From assembly GCF_947169445.1 (NCBI RefSeq), contig NZ_CAMVPU010000085.1:1-11303 (forward strand): a stretch of DNA of 11,303 bases, in the 5' to 3' direction. Positions 1 through 5,667 of this stretch are shown in pieces. The stretch's first letter is position 1, and each line of letters opens with the position of its first letter. Both the position numbers and the translations under genes were made by a program. This DNA is from an uncultured Butyrivibrio sp. (GTDB taxonomy: Bacteria; Bacillota; Clostridia; Lachnospirales; Lachnospiraceae). The notes below the pieces were generated by a model, which made no database searches, was not told where the DNA came from, and saw only the letters and a list, made by a program, of their open reading frames with translations.

Positions 1-55
1 CATGAAAGATGGTGCTTTCTATTTTTTATATTTCCGAATCTTTATTTACCCTAAT

Positions 56-77
56 CCGCAGATTCTTTAACCTGCGG
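56..77 (-). other. Small hairpin, possible 5' UTR or weak terminator element
   Basis: CCGCAG at 56-61 pairs with CTGCGG at 72-77 across a 10-base loop. On the minus strand no U-run follows, so it is a poor Rho-independent terminator for the acetyltransferase gene ending at 140. If the -10-like site at 92-97 is used, the hairpin lies in the first 30 bases or so of a transcript running out of the left edge. Its function is unknown and it may be chance. Confidence 0.3.
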
Positions 78-91
78 CCTGTAATTGAATT

Positions 92-97
92 ATTATA
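92..97 (-). promoter_or_regulatory. Candidate -10 element (TATAAT) facing the left edge
   Basis: A perfect TATAAT reads on the minus strand at 97-92, in the 139-bp gap after the acetyltransferase. No convincing -35 lies 16-18 bp upstream; that position is filled by a 12-bp tandem repeat (103-126), which would fit an activator-dependent promoter. The gene it would serve lies outside the window, so this is only a candidate. Confidence 0.35.
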
Positions 98-102
98 TAC
101 TC

Positions 103-126
103 TAAAAGGGTTGTTAAAAGGGTTGT
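103..126. repeat. Two tandem copies of a 12-bp unit
   Basis: TAAAAGGGTTGT occurs twice head to tail without mismatch (103-114 and 115-126); on the minus strand it reads ACAACCCTTTTA twice. It begins 5 bp upstream of the TATAAT at 97-92. Direct repeats about one helical turn apart just upstream of a -10 are typical of response-regulator or LytTR-type activator sites, but nothing else supports that here. Confidence 0.7.
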
Positions 127-139
127 ATGCCCCCTTCCT

Positions 140-724
140 TTACTTTGCTTCCTGCCATCTTCTCCCATCTCTGTTGAAAAAGTAACCCAGATTGATCCTG
201 ACTTCGCGCCTGCCAATGTCATCATTTGTATAGCAGCAGGTGTCAAAACCAACAAGCTCAAATCCCTCATGAAGATAAAAGCCTATGGCATTGGTGTTGC
301 AGGACTGGGTCTCAAGGATTATAGCTCTTCTGTTCTGGGCCTTGGCCACCTCTTTTGCCTTGTCCATTAGCTTTTTGCCATAGCCCTTACCCCTGAGGGC
401 ATCTGACACCCACAGCTCTGTGACAAGAAGTCTGTTTGACCATTCTTCGGGGCATACCTCGATACATGCAAGAAGTTCATCGTTATCCCCCACAATTCCG
501 AAGGCCTCTGCATTTTCCCAGTGATCCTGGTACAAAGAATCCGGAAAATCATACTCTTCAGGTGTATGAAGTATCTCCTTCTCTGCCTTCTTTTTGACAA
601 GTTCTATCTTGCAGCCCTCACCATCAAGTGGCTTAATATCAAAATCGTAATAGCTGTCGCTCCTTGTAACAAGGGGAATCGCTACTCCTTTCCATTTCTC
701 TTTTGGTAAATCAACAATATTCAT
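140..724 (-). CDS. GNAT N-acetyltransferase, streptothricin-acetyltransferase-like
   Basis: This 194-residue protein carries one GNAT domain that would transfer acetyl from acetyl-CoA to an amine. The acetyl-CoA pyrophosphate loop is visible as RGKGYGKKLM after the beta strand LLVTELWVSD. It is followed by ILETQSCNTNAIGFYLHEGF and then GFDTCCYTNDD. The ETQ...N..AI.FY...GF...GFD pattern is shared with streptothricin acetyltransferases of the Sat type, so a cationic amine antibiotic or metabolite is a reasonable but unproven substrate. The C-terminus differs from classical Sat proteins. The ATG at 724 follows a GAGGAG about 13 bases upstream, a rather long spacing, inside the end of the preceding gene. 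It is the last gene of the methyltransferase operon, only 7 bp after the MBL hydrolase. No clear terminator follows. Confidence 0.9.
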   Translation of the reverse strand: MNIVDLPKEKWKGVAIPLVTRSDSYYDFDIKPLDGEGCKIELVKKKAEKEILHTPEEYDFPDSLYQDHWENAEAFGIVGDNDELLACIEVCPEEWSNRLLVTELWVSDALRGKGYGKKLMDKAKEVAKAQNRRAIILETQSCNTNAIGFYLHEGFELVGFDTCCYTNDDIGRREVRINLGYFFNRDGRRWQEAK

Positions 725-731
725 GTAATTC

Positions 732-1412
732 TTATGTCTCCTCTAACAAGTCTCGTATTGTGTCTTCCTTGGGAACAGGAACCCAGTGTCCTTCAAGGCA
801 GGTAGGAGCCTCAGACTTCCTGATGATCTCAGCCAGGCTCCTGCTAAGAGCGGGATCCTTTTTCCACTCCGGAAACGTACCGCAGGTAGCATCTCCAACG
901 AACAAAACGCCCTCTCCGGGCACCTCAATAAATGTGGAATCATCGGTATGGGGCGCATCTGCACAGAAGACCTTAACCTGGCAATTACCTGCATCCAGCG
1001 TCATGCTATCCTTAAATACCATATCCGCCGGTGTTACGATCACTGGCCTGTTATCAGCATATTCTCGGCGTATACTCTCATGCATGTTCAAAAAGAACTC
1101 CGTTCCTTCCTCCGCCAGCCTGTTCCTGAAATCAATCAAATACTGATCAGTGCGTTCATTTGCAAGGCAAAGGCCGTTCACCGCATGCATTCCAAAGGTA
1201 TGGTCCCAGTGCCAGTGAGTTATCACGGTGAGCCTTGGAAGCGGAAGACCGTTCTCTTCCAGCGCTCTGTAAAACTCCCGTGTGTGGGCTTCAGAGTGCC
1301 CTGCGTCCACCGCAAGACTCCAATTATCGCCCCGGATATATCCAAGATTAGGCCTGTCCCGCTCTTCCTCCATGGGATAGTACCAGATTCGATCCGTCAG
1401 TCTTTTTAACAT
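732..1412 (-). CDS. MBL-fold metallo-hydrolase
   Basis: This 226-residue protein is a complete metallo-beta-lactamase fold hydrolase. The zinc-binding motif THWHWDH supplies His66, His68, Asp70 and His71. Further ligands are His155 in DAPHTDDST, Asp174 in VGDATCGTF and His209 in LEGHWVPV, so a dinuclear site appears intact. No signal peptide is seen, so it is probably cytoplasmic. It resembles the broad family of small-molecule hydrolases (glyoxalase-II-like, lactonase-like) more than class B beta-lactamases, and the substrate cannot be read from sequence. The ATG at 1412 is preceded by GGAGGGGTGAACAG, a good ribosome binding site. It lies 24 bp after the methyltransferase and 7 bp before the acetyltransferase, so the three are probably one transcript. 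Confidence 0.92.
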   Translation of the reverse strand: MLKRLTDRIWYYPMEEERDRPNLGYIRGDNWSLAVDAGHSEAHTREFYRALEENGLPLPRLTVITHWHWDHTFGMHAVNGLCLANERTDQYLIDFRNRLAEEGTEFFLNMHESIRREYADNRPVIVTPADMVFKDSMTLDAGNCQVKVFCADAPHTDDSTFIEVPGEGVLFVGDATCGTFPEWKKDPALSRSLAEIIRKSEAPTCLEGHWVPVPKEDTIRDLLEET

Positions 1413-1436
1413 CTGTTCACCCCTCCATCTTTATTT

Positions 1437-2189
1437 CTACTTTTTTGCTATAGCTGTGAATTCCCCCGGAAGCTTCTCATTTTCCCAGGAAGGATGCTCA
1501 TCAAATCTCTCCAACGTAAACCCATTTTCAATTATTGAATTGATGATTTCACTAATGGTGTACTTCCTGTAGTGGCACTTGGGAATCTGCTTACGGATCT
1601 CCTCGTCGTAGAATCTTGCGTGGGCCATCTCACCTTCAAATATGTCTGTGGAAAAATAGCTCATGGTGGGCTGCTGCAGTCCCAAAATATCCGATATCTT
1701 GGTAAAAGGGTGGAAGTCGCTGCAGATCATCTTGCCTCCGGGCTTAAGTAGTGACCTCATCACCTTCATAAACGCATCTATATCGTGGAAATAGTGAAGG
1801 ATTCCGCCTTCCATGAATACCAAGTCAAAATAGCCTTCGTACCTGCCCATGTCGATTTCCATGATGTCGCAAACTTCATAGGCTATCTTGGTGCCTGCTG
1901 CCTCAGCGGTTTCAACTGCATATTTCTTATTGGCTTCGGAGATATCGAAGACCGTCACCTCTGCTCCAAGTAGCGCCAACGGAACTGCCTTTTTACCGCA
2001 GGATCCGCATATATTGGCAACCCTTATACCTTCAAAAGAATCAAAGTAGCCTGCATACTGCTTGAGCATCTTCTTGGGATTTTCCTTGTCCTTCGCTGCC
2101 CGCTCCTTGGGCGTCCCCGCAGTTCTTACCCAGAAATCATATGCATCAAACTCCCAGGCCTTCTTGTGCTGCAAACTGTAGTCTTCCAT
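1437..2189 (-). CDS. Class I SAM-dependent methyltransferase
   Basis: This 250-residue Rossmann-fold methyltransferase has motif I as RVANICGSCGKKAVPLALLG and the acidic strand-2 end VTVFDIS that would bind the SAM ribose. Motif II/III is DLVFMEGGILHYFHDID and the post-motif is LLKPGGKMICSDFHPF. The glycine loop has Asn-Ile-Cys where many relatives have a more glycine-rich G-x-G-x-G. The C-terminal third, rich in Tyr, His and Glu, probably holds the substrate pocket, but the substrate is not recognisable. The frame opens with a GTG at 2198, but that codon abuts the GGGAGG Shine-Dalgarno; the ATG at 2189, 8 bases after GGAGG, is the better start. It is the first gene of a three-gene operon and follows a promoter at 2237-2265. 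Confidence 0.92.
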   Translation of the reverse strand: MEDYSLQHKKAWEFDAYDFWVRTAGTPKERAAKDKENPKKMLKQYAGYFDSFEGIRVANICGSCGKKAVPLALLGAEVTVFDISEANKKYAVETAEAAGTKIAYEVCDIMEIDMGRYEGYFDLVFMEGGILHYFHDIDAFMKVMRSLLKPGGKMICSDFHPFTKISDILGLQQPTMSYFSTDIFEGEMAHARFYDEEIRKQIPKCHYRKYTISEIINSIIENGFTLERFDEHPSWENEKLPGEFTAIAKK

Positions 2190-2236
2190 GTCCTTCACCT
2201 CCCGGTATTATTCTATTTTCATACGCTTTACGCCTT

Positions 2237-2265
2237 ATTATACCTATTAAAAAAGCAGCGTACAA
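2237..2265 (-). promoter_or_regulatory. Promoter of the methyltransferase operon
   Basis: On the minus strand TTGTAC (2265-2260), a 17-bp spacer and a perfect TATAAT (2242-2237) form a sigma-A-type promoter, giving a start near 2230 and a leader of about 40 bases before the ATG at 2189. The -35 element matches consensus only in its TTG half. It lies inside the distal arm of the preceding operon's terminator hairpin. Confidence 0.6.
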
Positions 2266-2289
2266 TCAGTATTTCCGATTATACGCCGC
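2249..2289 (-). terminator. Rho-independent terminator of the sigma-factor operon
   Basis: On the minus strand GCGGCGTATAATC (2289-2277) pairs over 13 positions, two of them G-U, with GATTGTACGCTGC (2267-2255) around a 9-base loop. A run of six T (2254-2249) follows directly. This is a textbook intrinsic terminator, placed about 80 bp after the last membrane-protein gene. Confidence 0.85.
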
Positions 2290-2366
2290 CAAATATGTCA
2301 CTATTTTCAAGTATCTCGCCGCATCATGATACGCTGTACTCACTATTCATGCGCATTCTGCCATTT

Positions 2367-2660
2367 TCACACATTGATATTTACCATGGCCAGGTCCGCC
2401 ACTGCCATGCCCATTGAAAAGAACACCATAACTATCAGCAGAAATATCGCTGCCTTATCGTATACAAGCTTTTCCGTAATAACATTGGAGACAAGAAGTT
2501 CTATTCCAAGGCCGATGATGATCACAGGCCAAAATCTGAAGATCATTTCATAGCTGATGAGCCCAAGGAACAAATGAAGAATAAAACACACTCCCATCAC
2601 GATCAGGGTAAGGCCTGTGGTTATGGAACCAACTCTGTGGATTCTTTCAGATTTTTCCAT
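2367..2660 (-). CDS. Small membrane protein, LiaF/DUF5668-like transmembrane region
   Basis: This 97-residue, strongly hydrophobic protein has three predicted spans: about residues 10-33, 38-58 and 70-90. The stretch FRFWPVIIIGLGIELL matches the FWP-(I/L)-rich signature of the LiaI/LiaF-like N-terminal membrane region found in envelope-stress proteins; the extracytoplasmic LiaF C-terminal domain is absent. It probably acts in the cytoplasmic membrane as sensor, scaffold or effector. AGGAGG with an 8-base spacing sets the ATG at 2660. The gene follows the TM2-like gene by 3 bp and is the last in the sigma operon, before the terminator at 2249-2289. The family assignment rests on this one motif plus context. 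Confidence 0.8.
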   Translation of the reverse strand: MEKSERIHRVGSITTGLTLIVMGVCFILHLFLGLISYEMIFRFWPVIIIGLGIELLVSNVITEKLVYDKAAIFLLIVMVFFSMGMAVADLAMVNINV

Positions 2661-2663
2661 GGC

Positions 2664-3254
2664 TCAGGCCTCCTTTGTATTATCTTTCTGTGTAAAAAGC
2701 TCAGCACTGGCCACCACATCAGCAGCATTCTGCTGCTCTGTAAGTTCTTTCTTTTTGCCGCGGATAAGAACGAATCCGGCAACTATAAGTGCCAGAGCTA
2801 TGATGGCGCTGGGCAGACGATCGATGATGGGGTAGATATAATCCCAATAGTCACCGGGAATGAACCTGGCGACAATGTCCAACAGATAATTCCAGAGAAT
2901 TCCTCCGCCAACCAGTATCAGAGTAATTGAGGCAACCGTCCTTAACTTGGAGCTTGAGATCTTAAATGCACCTTTCCTGTCAAACTCTTCCCAAACGTAC
3001 ACATCTTCGAACTGTGAAAAGGTCATATCGTCCATCTTTGCGATGTTTCTGGCATGGAAAAAAGCGTAAAACCATACAATAGCAATAACCGCCATCAGGA
3101 AATCAAATCCTGTTACAGCCATAAATCCGCACAACAGGAAAAATGTGGCCATAAGCGTTACTCCATTTTTCATAAAGCCCATGTACATCTCAGCTGCCCC
3201 GGGGCAGAAGGAAAAAATAAATGTAAAGAATCTGCTTTTCTTAATTGGTCTCAT
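2664..3254 (-). CDS. TM2-domain-like multi-span membrane protein
   Basis: This 196-residue membrane protein begins with a basic MRPIKKSR and a TM2-like region: FFTFIFSFCPGAAEMYMGF, then a span about residues 30-50. A third span, FLMAVIAIVWFYAFFHARNIA, follows. The middle is hydrophilic (about 75-105, FSQFEDVYVWEEFDRKG). Further spans lie at about 108-128 and 148-166, and the C-terminal tail is charged and polar. TM2-like proteins often accompany stress or signalling modules but their biochemical role is poorly defined. GGGAGG with a 7-base spacing supports the ATG at 3254. The start overlaps the end of the anti-sigma-like gene by 14 bp, so translation is probably coupled. No catalytic motif is visible. 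Confidence 0.85.
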   Translation of the reverse strand: MRPIKKSRFFTFIFSFCPGAAEMYMGFMKNGVTLMATFFLLCGFMAVTGFDFLMAVIAIVWFYAFFHARNIAKMDDMTFSQFEDVYVWEEFDRKGAFKISSSKLRTVASITLILVGGGILWNYLLDIVARFIPGDYWDYIYPIIDRLPSAIIALALIVAGFVLIRGKKKELTEQQNAADVVASAELFTQKDNTKEA

Positions 3255-3717
3255 AATATGCCTCCCTTATCATTTCAAAAATGGACTCGAGCCTTGGCAA
3301 AACGCCGTTACTCTCATCGCTTATCACTTCTTCTCTTGTTTTTACCGGTATTCTCGACAACACTTCTTCTCTGCTCTTAACCTGCGTTCCGGAGATTATG
3401 TCCTCTCTTGTTGGTACACCGGCTAGGTTGTTTTGCCTGATAAATGGTGTTATCGCAAGTATCATGATCGCTGCAGCTATGGATCCAAACACCTTTAAAC
3501 AATACACTGCGAAGGAAACCGTATTCCGCGAAACTGCTTTTCTTGGAGGAACCGCTCTGATATTGGATTTCTTTTGAAGGAGTTTTTCTTTTTCCGTGAT
3601 GTAATCAAGAACTTCGGCTTCCACACTTTCCGGGGCAGACACCGAAATGTCGCTCTCCGCTAGCTCCATCAGCTTATTAAGTTCGTCGTCCGATAAATAT
3701 TCATAGTCCTTACTCAT
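3241..3717 (-). CDS. Single-span anti-sigma-factor-like protein
   Basis: This 158-residue protein has an acidic cytoplasmic-type N-terminus (YLSDDELNKLMELAESD) and a Lys/Arg-rich segment (about 47-68). One membrane span follows at about 72-92, then an external segment of about 65 residues. It lacks the His-x3-Cys-x2-Cys zinc motif of classical anti-sigma (ZAS) proteins. Its role is inferred from position: its ATG overlaps the sigma stop by 4 bp (ATGA), the usual layout of a sigma/anti-sigma pair. The external part holds three imperfect copies of a (T/S)-R-E-(D/E)-(V/I)-(I/L)-S motif spaced about 12 residues apart. An AAAGGAGG lies 10 bases before the start. The likely role is to hold the sigma factor at the membrane until an envelope signal arrives. 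Confidence 0.85.
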   Translation of the reverse strand: MSKDYEYLSDDELNKLMELAESDISVSAPESVEAEVLDYITEKEKLLQKKSNIRAVPPRKAVSRNTVSFAVYCLKVFGSIAAAIMILAITPFIRQNNLAGVPTREDIISGTQVKSREEVLSRIPVKTREEVISDESNGVLPRLESIFEMIREAYYETN

Positions 3718-4256
3718 GCCAGCAGATCCTCCTTTCTCACAGTTTTTCTGAGCATTTCCCGGGCCCTATATATTCTGGTCTGAACAGTTTTTAGTGGAAT
3801 TTTTTCTTTTTCCGCTATCTCTTTTGCCGTCAGGCCCTTAAGAAAATACATTCCGGCAATGGCCCCGTAGCCTTCGGGCAACTCATTGCATTTATGCTCA
3901 ACCTGCCGGAGAACATCTTTTGTGGCAAAAAGACCAATTGGCCCTTCTGTGTTATCACCATCTTCGGGAAGTTCATCCCCCGCTACAGGGAGCGTTCGTC
4001 TCTCGGCGGCCTTCAGATAGTCAATACATTTGTTGCTTGCTATCCTGCAGAGCCAGGCCTTCTCGGAGCCGCCTGTAAATTCCGACAGATGCTCGTAGGC
4101 TGAAATAAATGTGTCCTGGGTGATATCCTCCGCGGTAAAATAGTCACCGGTCATCTTAAGGCAGACTGAGAAAACCAGATTCTTATATTCATTCATAAGT
4201 TGTATAAGCTTATCTCGCGAATCCGTTTTCCCCACCTCCTTTTTCTCGCCTCTCAT
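3714..4256 (-). CDS. RNA polymerase sigma-70 family, ECF-type sigma factor
   Basis: This 180-residue protein has the two-domain ECF layout. Region 2 (about residues 15-92) includes AEDITQDTFISAYEHL (region 2.2, core binding) and KAWLCRIASNKCIDYLKAAERR (2.3-2.4, -10 recognition). Region 4 (about 120-172) includes LPEGYGAIAGMYFLKGLTAKEIAEKEKIPLKTVQTRIYRAREML-type helix-turn-helix sequence for -35 recognition; the linker is acidic. It directs polymerase to a stress regulon, probably including its own operon. The start is slightly uncertain: ATG 4256 has no good ribosome binding site and may depend on coupling with the gene ending at 4260. A strong AAGGAGG lies within codons 5-7 but has no suitable start after it. 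The next gene overlaps by 4 bp and is anti-sigma-like. Confidence 0.94.
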   Translation of the reverse strand: MRGEKKEVGKTDSRDKLIQLMNEYKNLVFSVCLKMTGDYFTAEDITQDTFISAYEHLSEFTGGSEKAWLCRIASNKCIDYLKAAERRTLPVAGDELPEDGDNTEGPIGLFATKDVLRQVEHKCNELPEGYGAIAGMYFLKGLTAKEIAEKEKIPLKTVQTRIYRAREMLRKTVRKEDLLA

Positions 4257-4259
4257 TTA

Positions 4260-4520
4260 TTAAAACGAAATACCTTTGAAAAAGTCTTCAGTTTTTTTCA
4301 ATTTTTTTACATTGAATACCGCCATCACAGGAAGAAGCATCAGAAAAATAAGTACCATTGCCACTGCGCCAACCTGACTTGCGGCCAGAGCAGAAACAAC
4401 GTATCCACAGAATAAATTAATGGCACTTATGAGGTTCTCCACTTCGCCGTCCCTCTCCCTGCACCTTATTTCCACTTCCGTCTCTGCCAGATTTTGATTT
4501 TCCCGTACAAAAAGCTTCAA
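4260..4520 (-). CDS. Small membrane protein with LytTR-type N-terminal leader
   Basis: This 86-residue protein starts with TTG at 4520, supported by GGAGG 7 bases upstream. Residues 1-34 (ENQNLAETEVEIRCRERD and around) resemble the short leader that precedes the DNA-binding domain in many Firmicutes LytTR regulators. No LytTR domain follows. Instead there are two closely spaced hydrophobic stretches (about 32-49 and 52-69) and a basic tail (KKLKKTEDFFKG). It is the first gene of the sigma operon, in the same frame as the sigma gene and separated from it by two consecutive stop codons (TAA TAA ATG). It could be a membrane regulator of the sigma system or a remnant of a LytTR gene fused by deletion to a membrane segment. 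The LytTR resemblance is from family memory and needs a profile search. Confidence 0.72.
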   Translation of the reverse strand: MKLFVRENQNLAETEVEIRCRERDGEVENLISAINLFCGYVVSALAASQVGAVAMVLIFLMLLPVMAVFNVKKLKKTEDFFKGISF

Positions 4521-4540
4521 TTATCTGCCTCCATGTGTCC

Positions 4541-4569
4541 TTTATACTATGCAAGCATTGCTCCATCAA
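4541..4569 (-). promoter_or_regulatory. Promoter of the sigma-factor operon
   Basis: On the minus strand TTGATG (4569-4564), a 17-bp spacer and TATAAA (4546-4541) form a sigma-A-type promoter. The predicted start is near 4534, only about 14 bases before the TTG start codon at 4520, leaving just room for the GGAGG. It lies in the 72-bp gap after the amidohydrolase gene, where no clear terminator was found. Confidence 0.6.
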
Positions 4570-4592
4570 CAGGTTACGAATAACAGGTACAT

Positions 4593-5660
4593 TTACGTGG
4601 ATGAGATGCTCAAAATTGTCTTAGCGTTGCCACTAAATATTTTCCTGCGCTGTTCTTCATCTGACGTAGCCCTAAGTACCGAAAGTATTGAAAAAGCCTG
4701 CGATACAAAGGGATAATCCGTCCCAAACATGATCCTGTCACTGCCTATCTCTGCGATGAGGCGCCTTATATTTGCAGCGGGCTGAATGCTTATATCAGTA
4801 TAAGTATTTGGGAATTCCTTCATGATCGGTATAATGCCTTCAAAATCAAAACATCCGCTGTGAGCCATCACAAATCTTGCTTCAGGGATCTGATCAAGGA
4901 CCGCTCTGAATCTGTCTATCTTTTGGGTCATGACTTCTTTTTTGGTTTGCTTTGATGGGACATGCGACCTTAATGTTTCTTCCGGAAGGCCTATGCCGCT
5001 GCAGCTTATGATCGGAAGTCCCGTTTTGGCCAGTTCCTTCAGCAAAGCCACCGTTTCCTTGCAGTCTATGGGGACGCCCCAAATATGAGGATTCAATTTC
5101 CAACCCTTTATATCCAGCTTCATATACGAATCAATCTGCTCCGGAATATTTTCATCCATTGGGTGGATGGATCCGAAGGTAAGCAGCCGCTTATTGTGCT
5201 GAACCATGTCCTCCATATCATTTCTGCAGGACTTACCCGGTGGATTTATTTGAAGAACAAGTGCTTTGTGGATTCCATTCTCATCCATGTCACGAAGCAG
5301 TCTTTCCTCTGTGGCATAATTTATTACAAATGCCCCGGAAAGCAATTTGATGCGGGTCCTTATGCCATCTATACTGCCAAGGCTAGTTGGACAGGACGTA
5401 AAATACACTTTGTCCAGATCAAATAAATCCATGGCAAATGGAAAACAGCTCTTATCCATCAGGGAAATATTAGGATCATGTATTTCTTTTTGCAAAAAAG
5501 CCGGAAATAGCTGCGATAAACTCCTGTACAGATGACAGTGGGTATCTATAATCTCGTACCCTTCTACAAGTTCTCTCCTAATCCTGAAGTCTCCGTTATC
5601 ACAAAGTTCAAGTTCCGGGTTTTGCTCAATAATTCGCTTTTTTTCTTTAAAATGTTTCAT
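4593..5660 (-). CDS. Amidohydrolase-family TIM-barrel metal hydrolase
   Basis: This 355-residue protein belongs to the amidohydrolase_2 type (PF04909). Metal ligands are visible: His41 and His43 in IIDTHCHLY, His in GWKLNPHIWG, His267 in FVMAHSGCFDFEG, and Asp315 in IMFGTDYPF. These form the usual mononuclear or dinuclear site for hydrolysis or decarboxylation of a cyclic or acyl substrate. The exact substrate is unknown; no signal peptide is seen, so it is probably cytoplasmic. The frame can begin at a TTG (5666), but the ATG at 5660 sits 7 bases after AGGTGA and is preferred. It follows the adenylyltransferase-like gene by 7 bp and is the last gene of the ATPase-led operon. All expected catalytic residues are present, unlike its upstream neighbour. 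Confidence 0.9.
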   Translation of the reverse strand: MKHFKEKKRIIEQNPELELCDNGDFRIRRELVEGYEIIDTHCHLYRSLSQLFPAFLQKEIHDPNISLMDKSCFPFAMDLFDLDKVYFTSCPTSLGSIDGIRTRIKLLSGAFVINYATEERLLRDMDENGIHKALVLQINPPGKSCRNDMEDMVQHNKRLLTFGSIHPMDENIPEQIDSYMKLDIKGWKLNPHIWGVPIDCKETVALLKELAKTGLPIISCSGIGLPEETLRSHVPSKQTKKEVMTQKIDRFRAVLDQIPEARFVMAHSGCFDFEGIIPIMKEFPNTYTDISIQPAANIRRLIAEIGSDRIMFGTDYPFVSQAFSILSVLRATSDEEQRRKIFSGNAKTILSISST

Positions 5661-5667
5661 TCCCAAA

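Noticed and set aside
1..139. Plus-strand micro-ORF starting at base 2
   Set aside because: 22 codons at the window edge, with no ribosome binding site visible and no recognisable product.
2190..2198. GTG at 2198 as the methyltransferase start
   Set aside because: It touches the GGGAGG ribosome binding site; the ATG at 2189 has ideal spacing.
521..3577. Numerous plus-strand open frames of 60-200 codons, for example 786-1409 and 703-1146
   Set aside because: They lie antisense to well-supported minus-strand genes, lack ribosome binding sites and show no recognisable domains.
5661..5666. TTG at 5666 as the amidohydrolase start
   Set aside because: It lies too close to AGGTGA; the ATG at 5660 is better placed.
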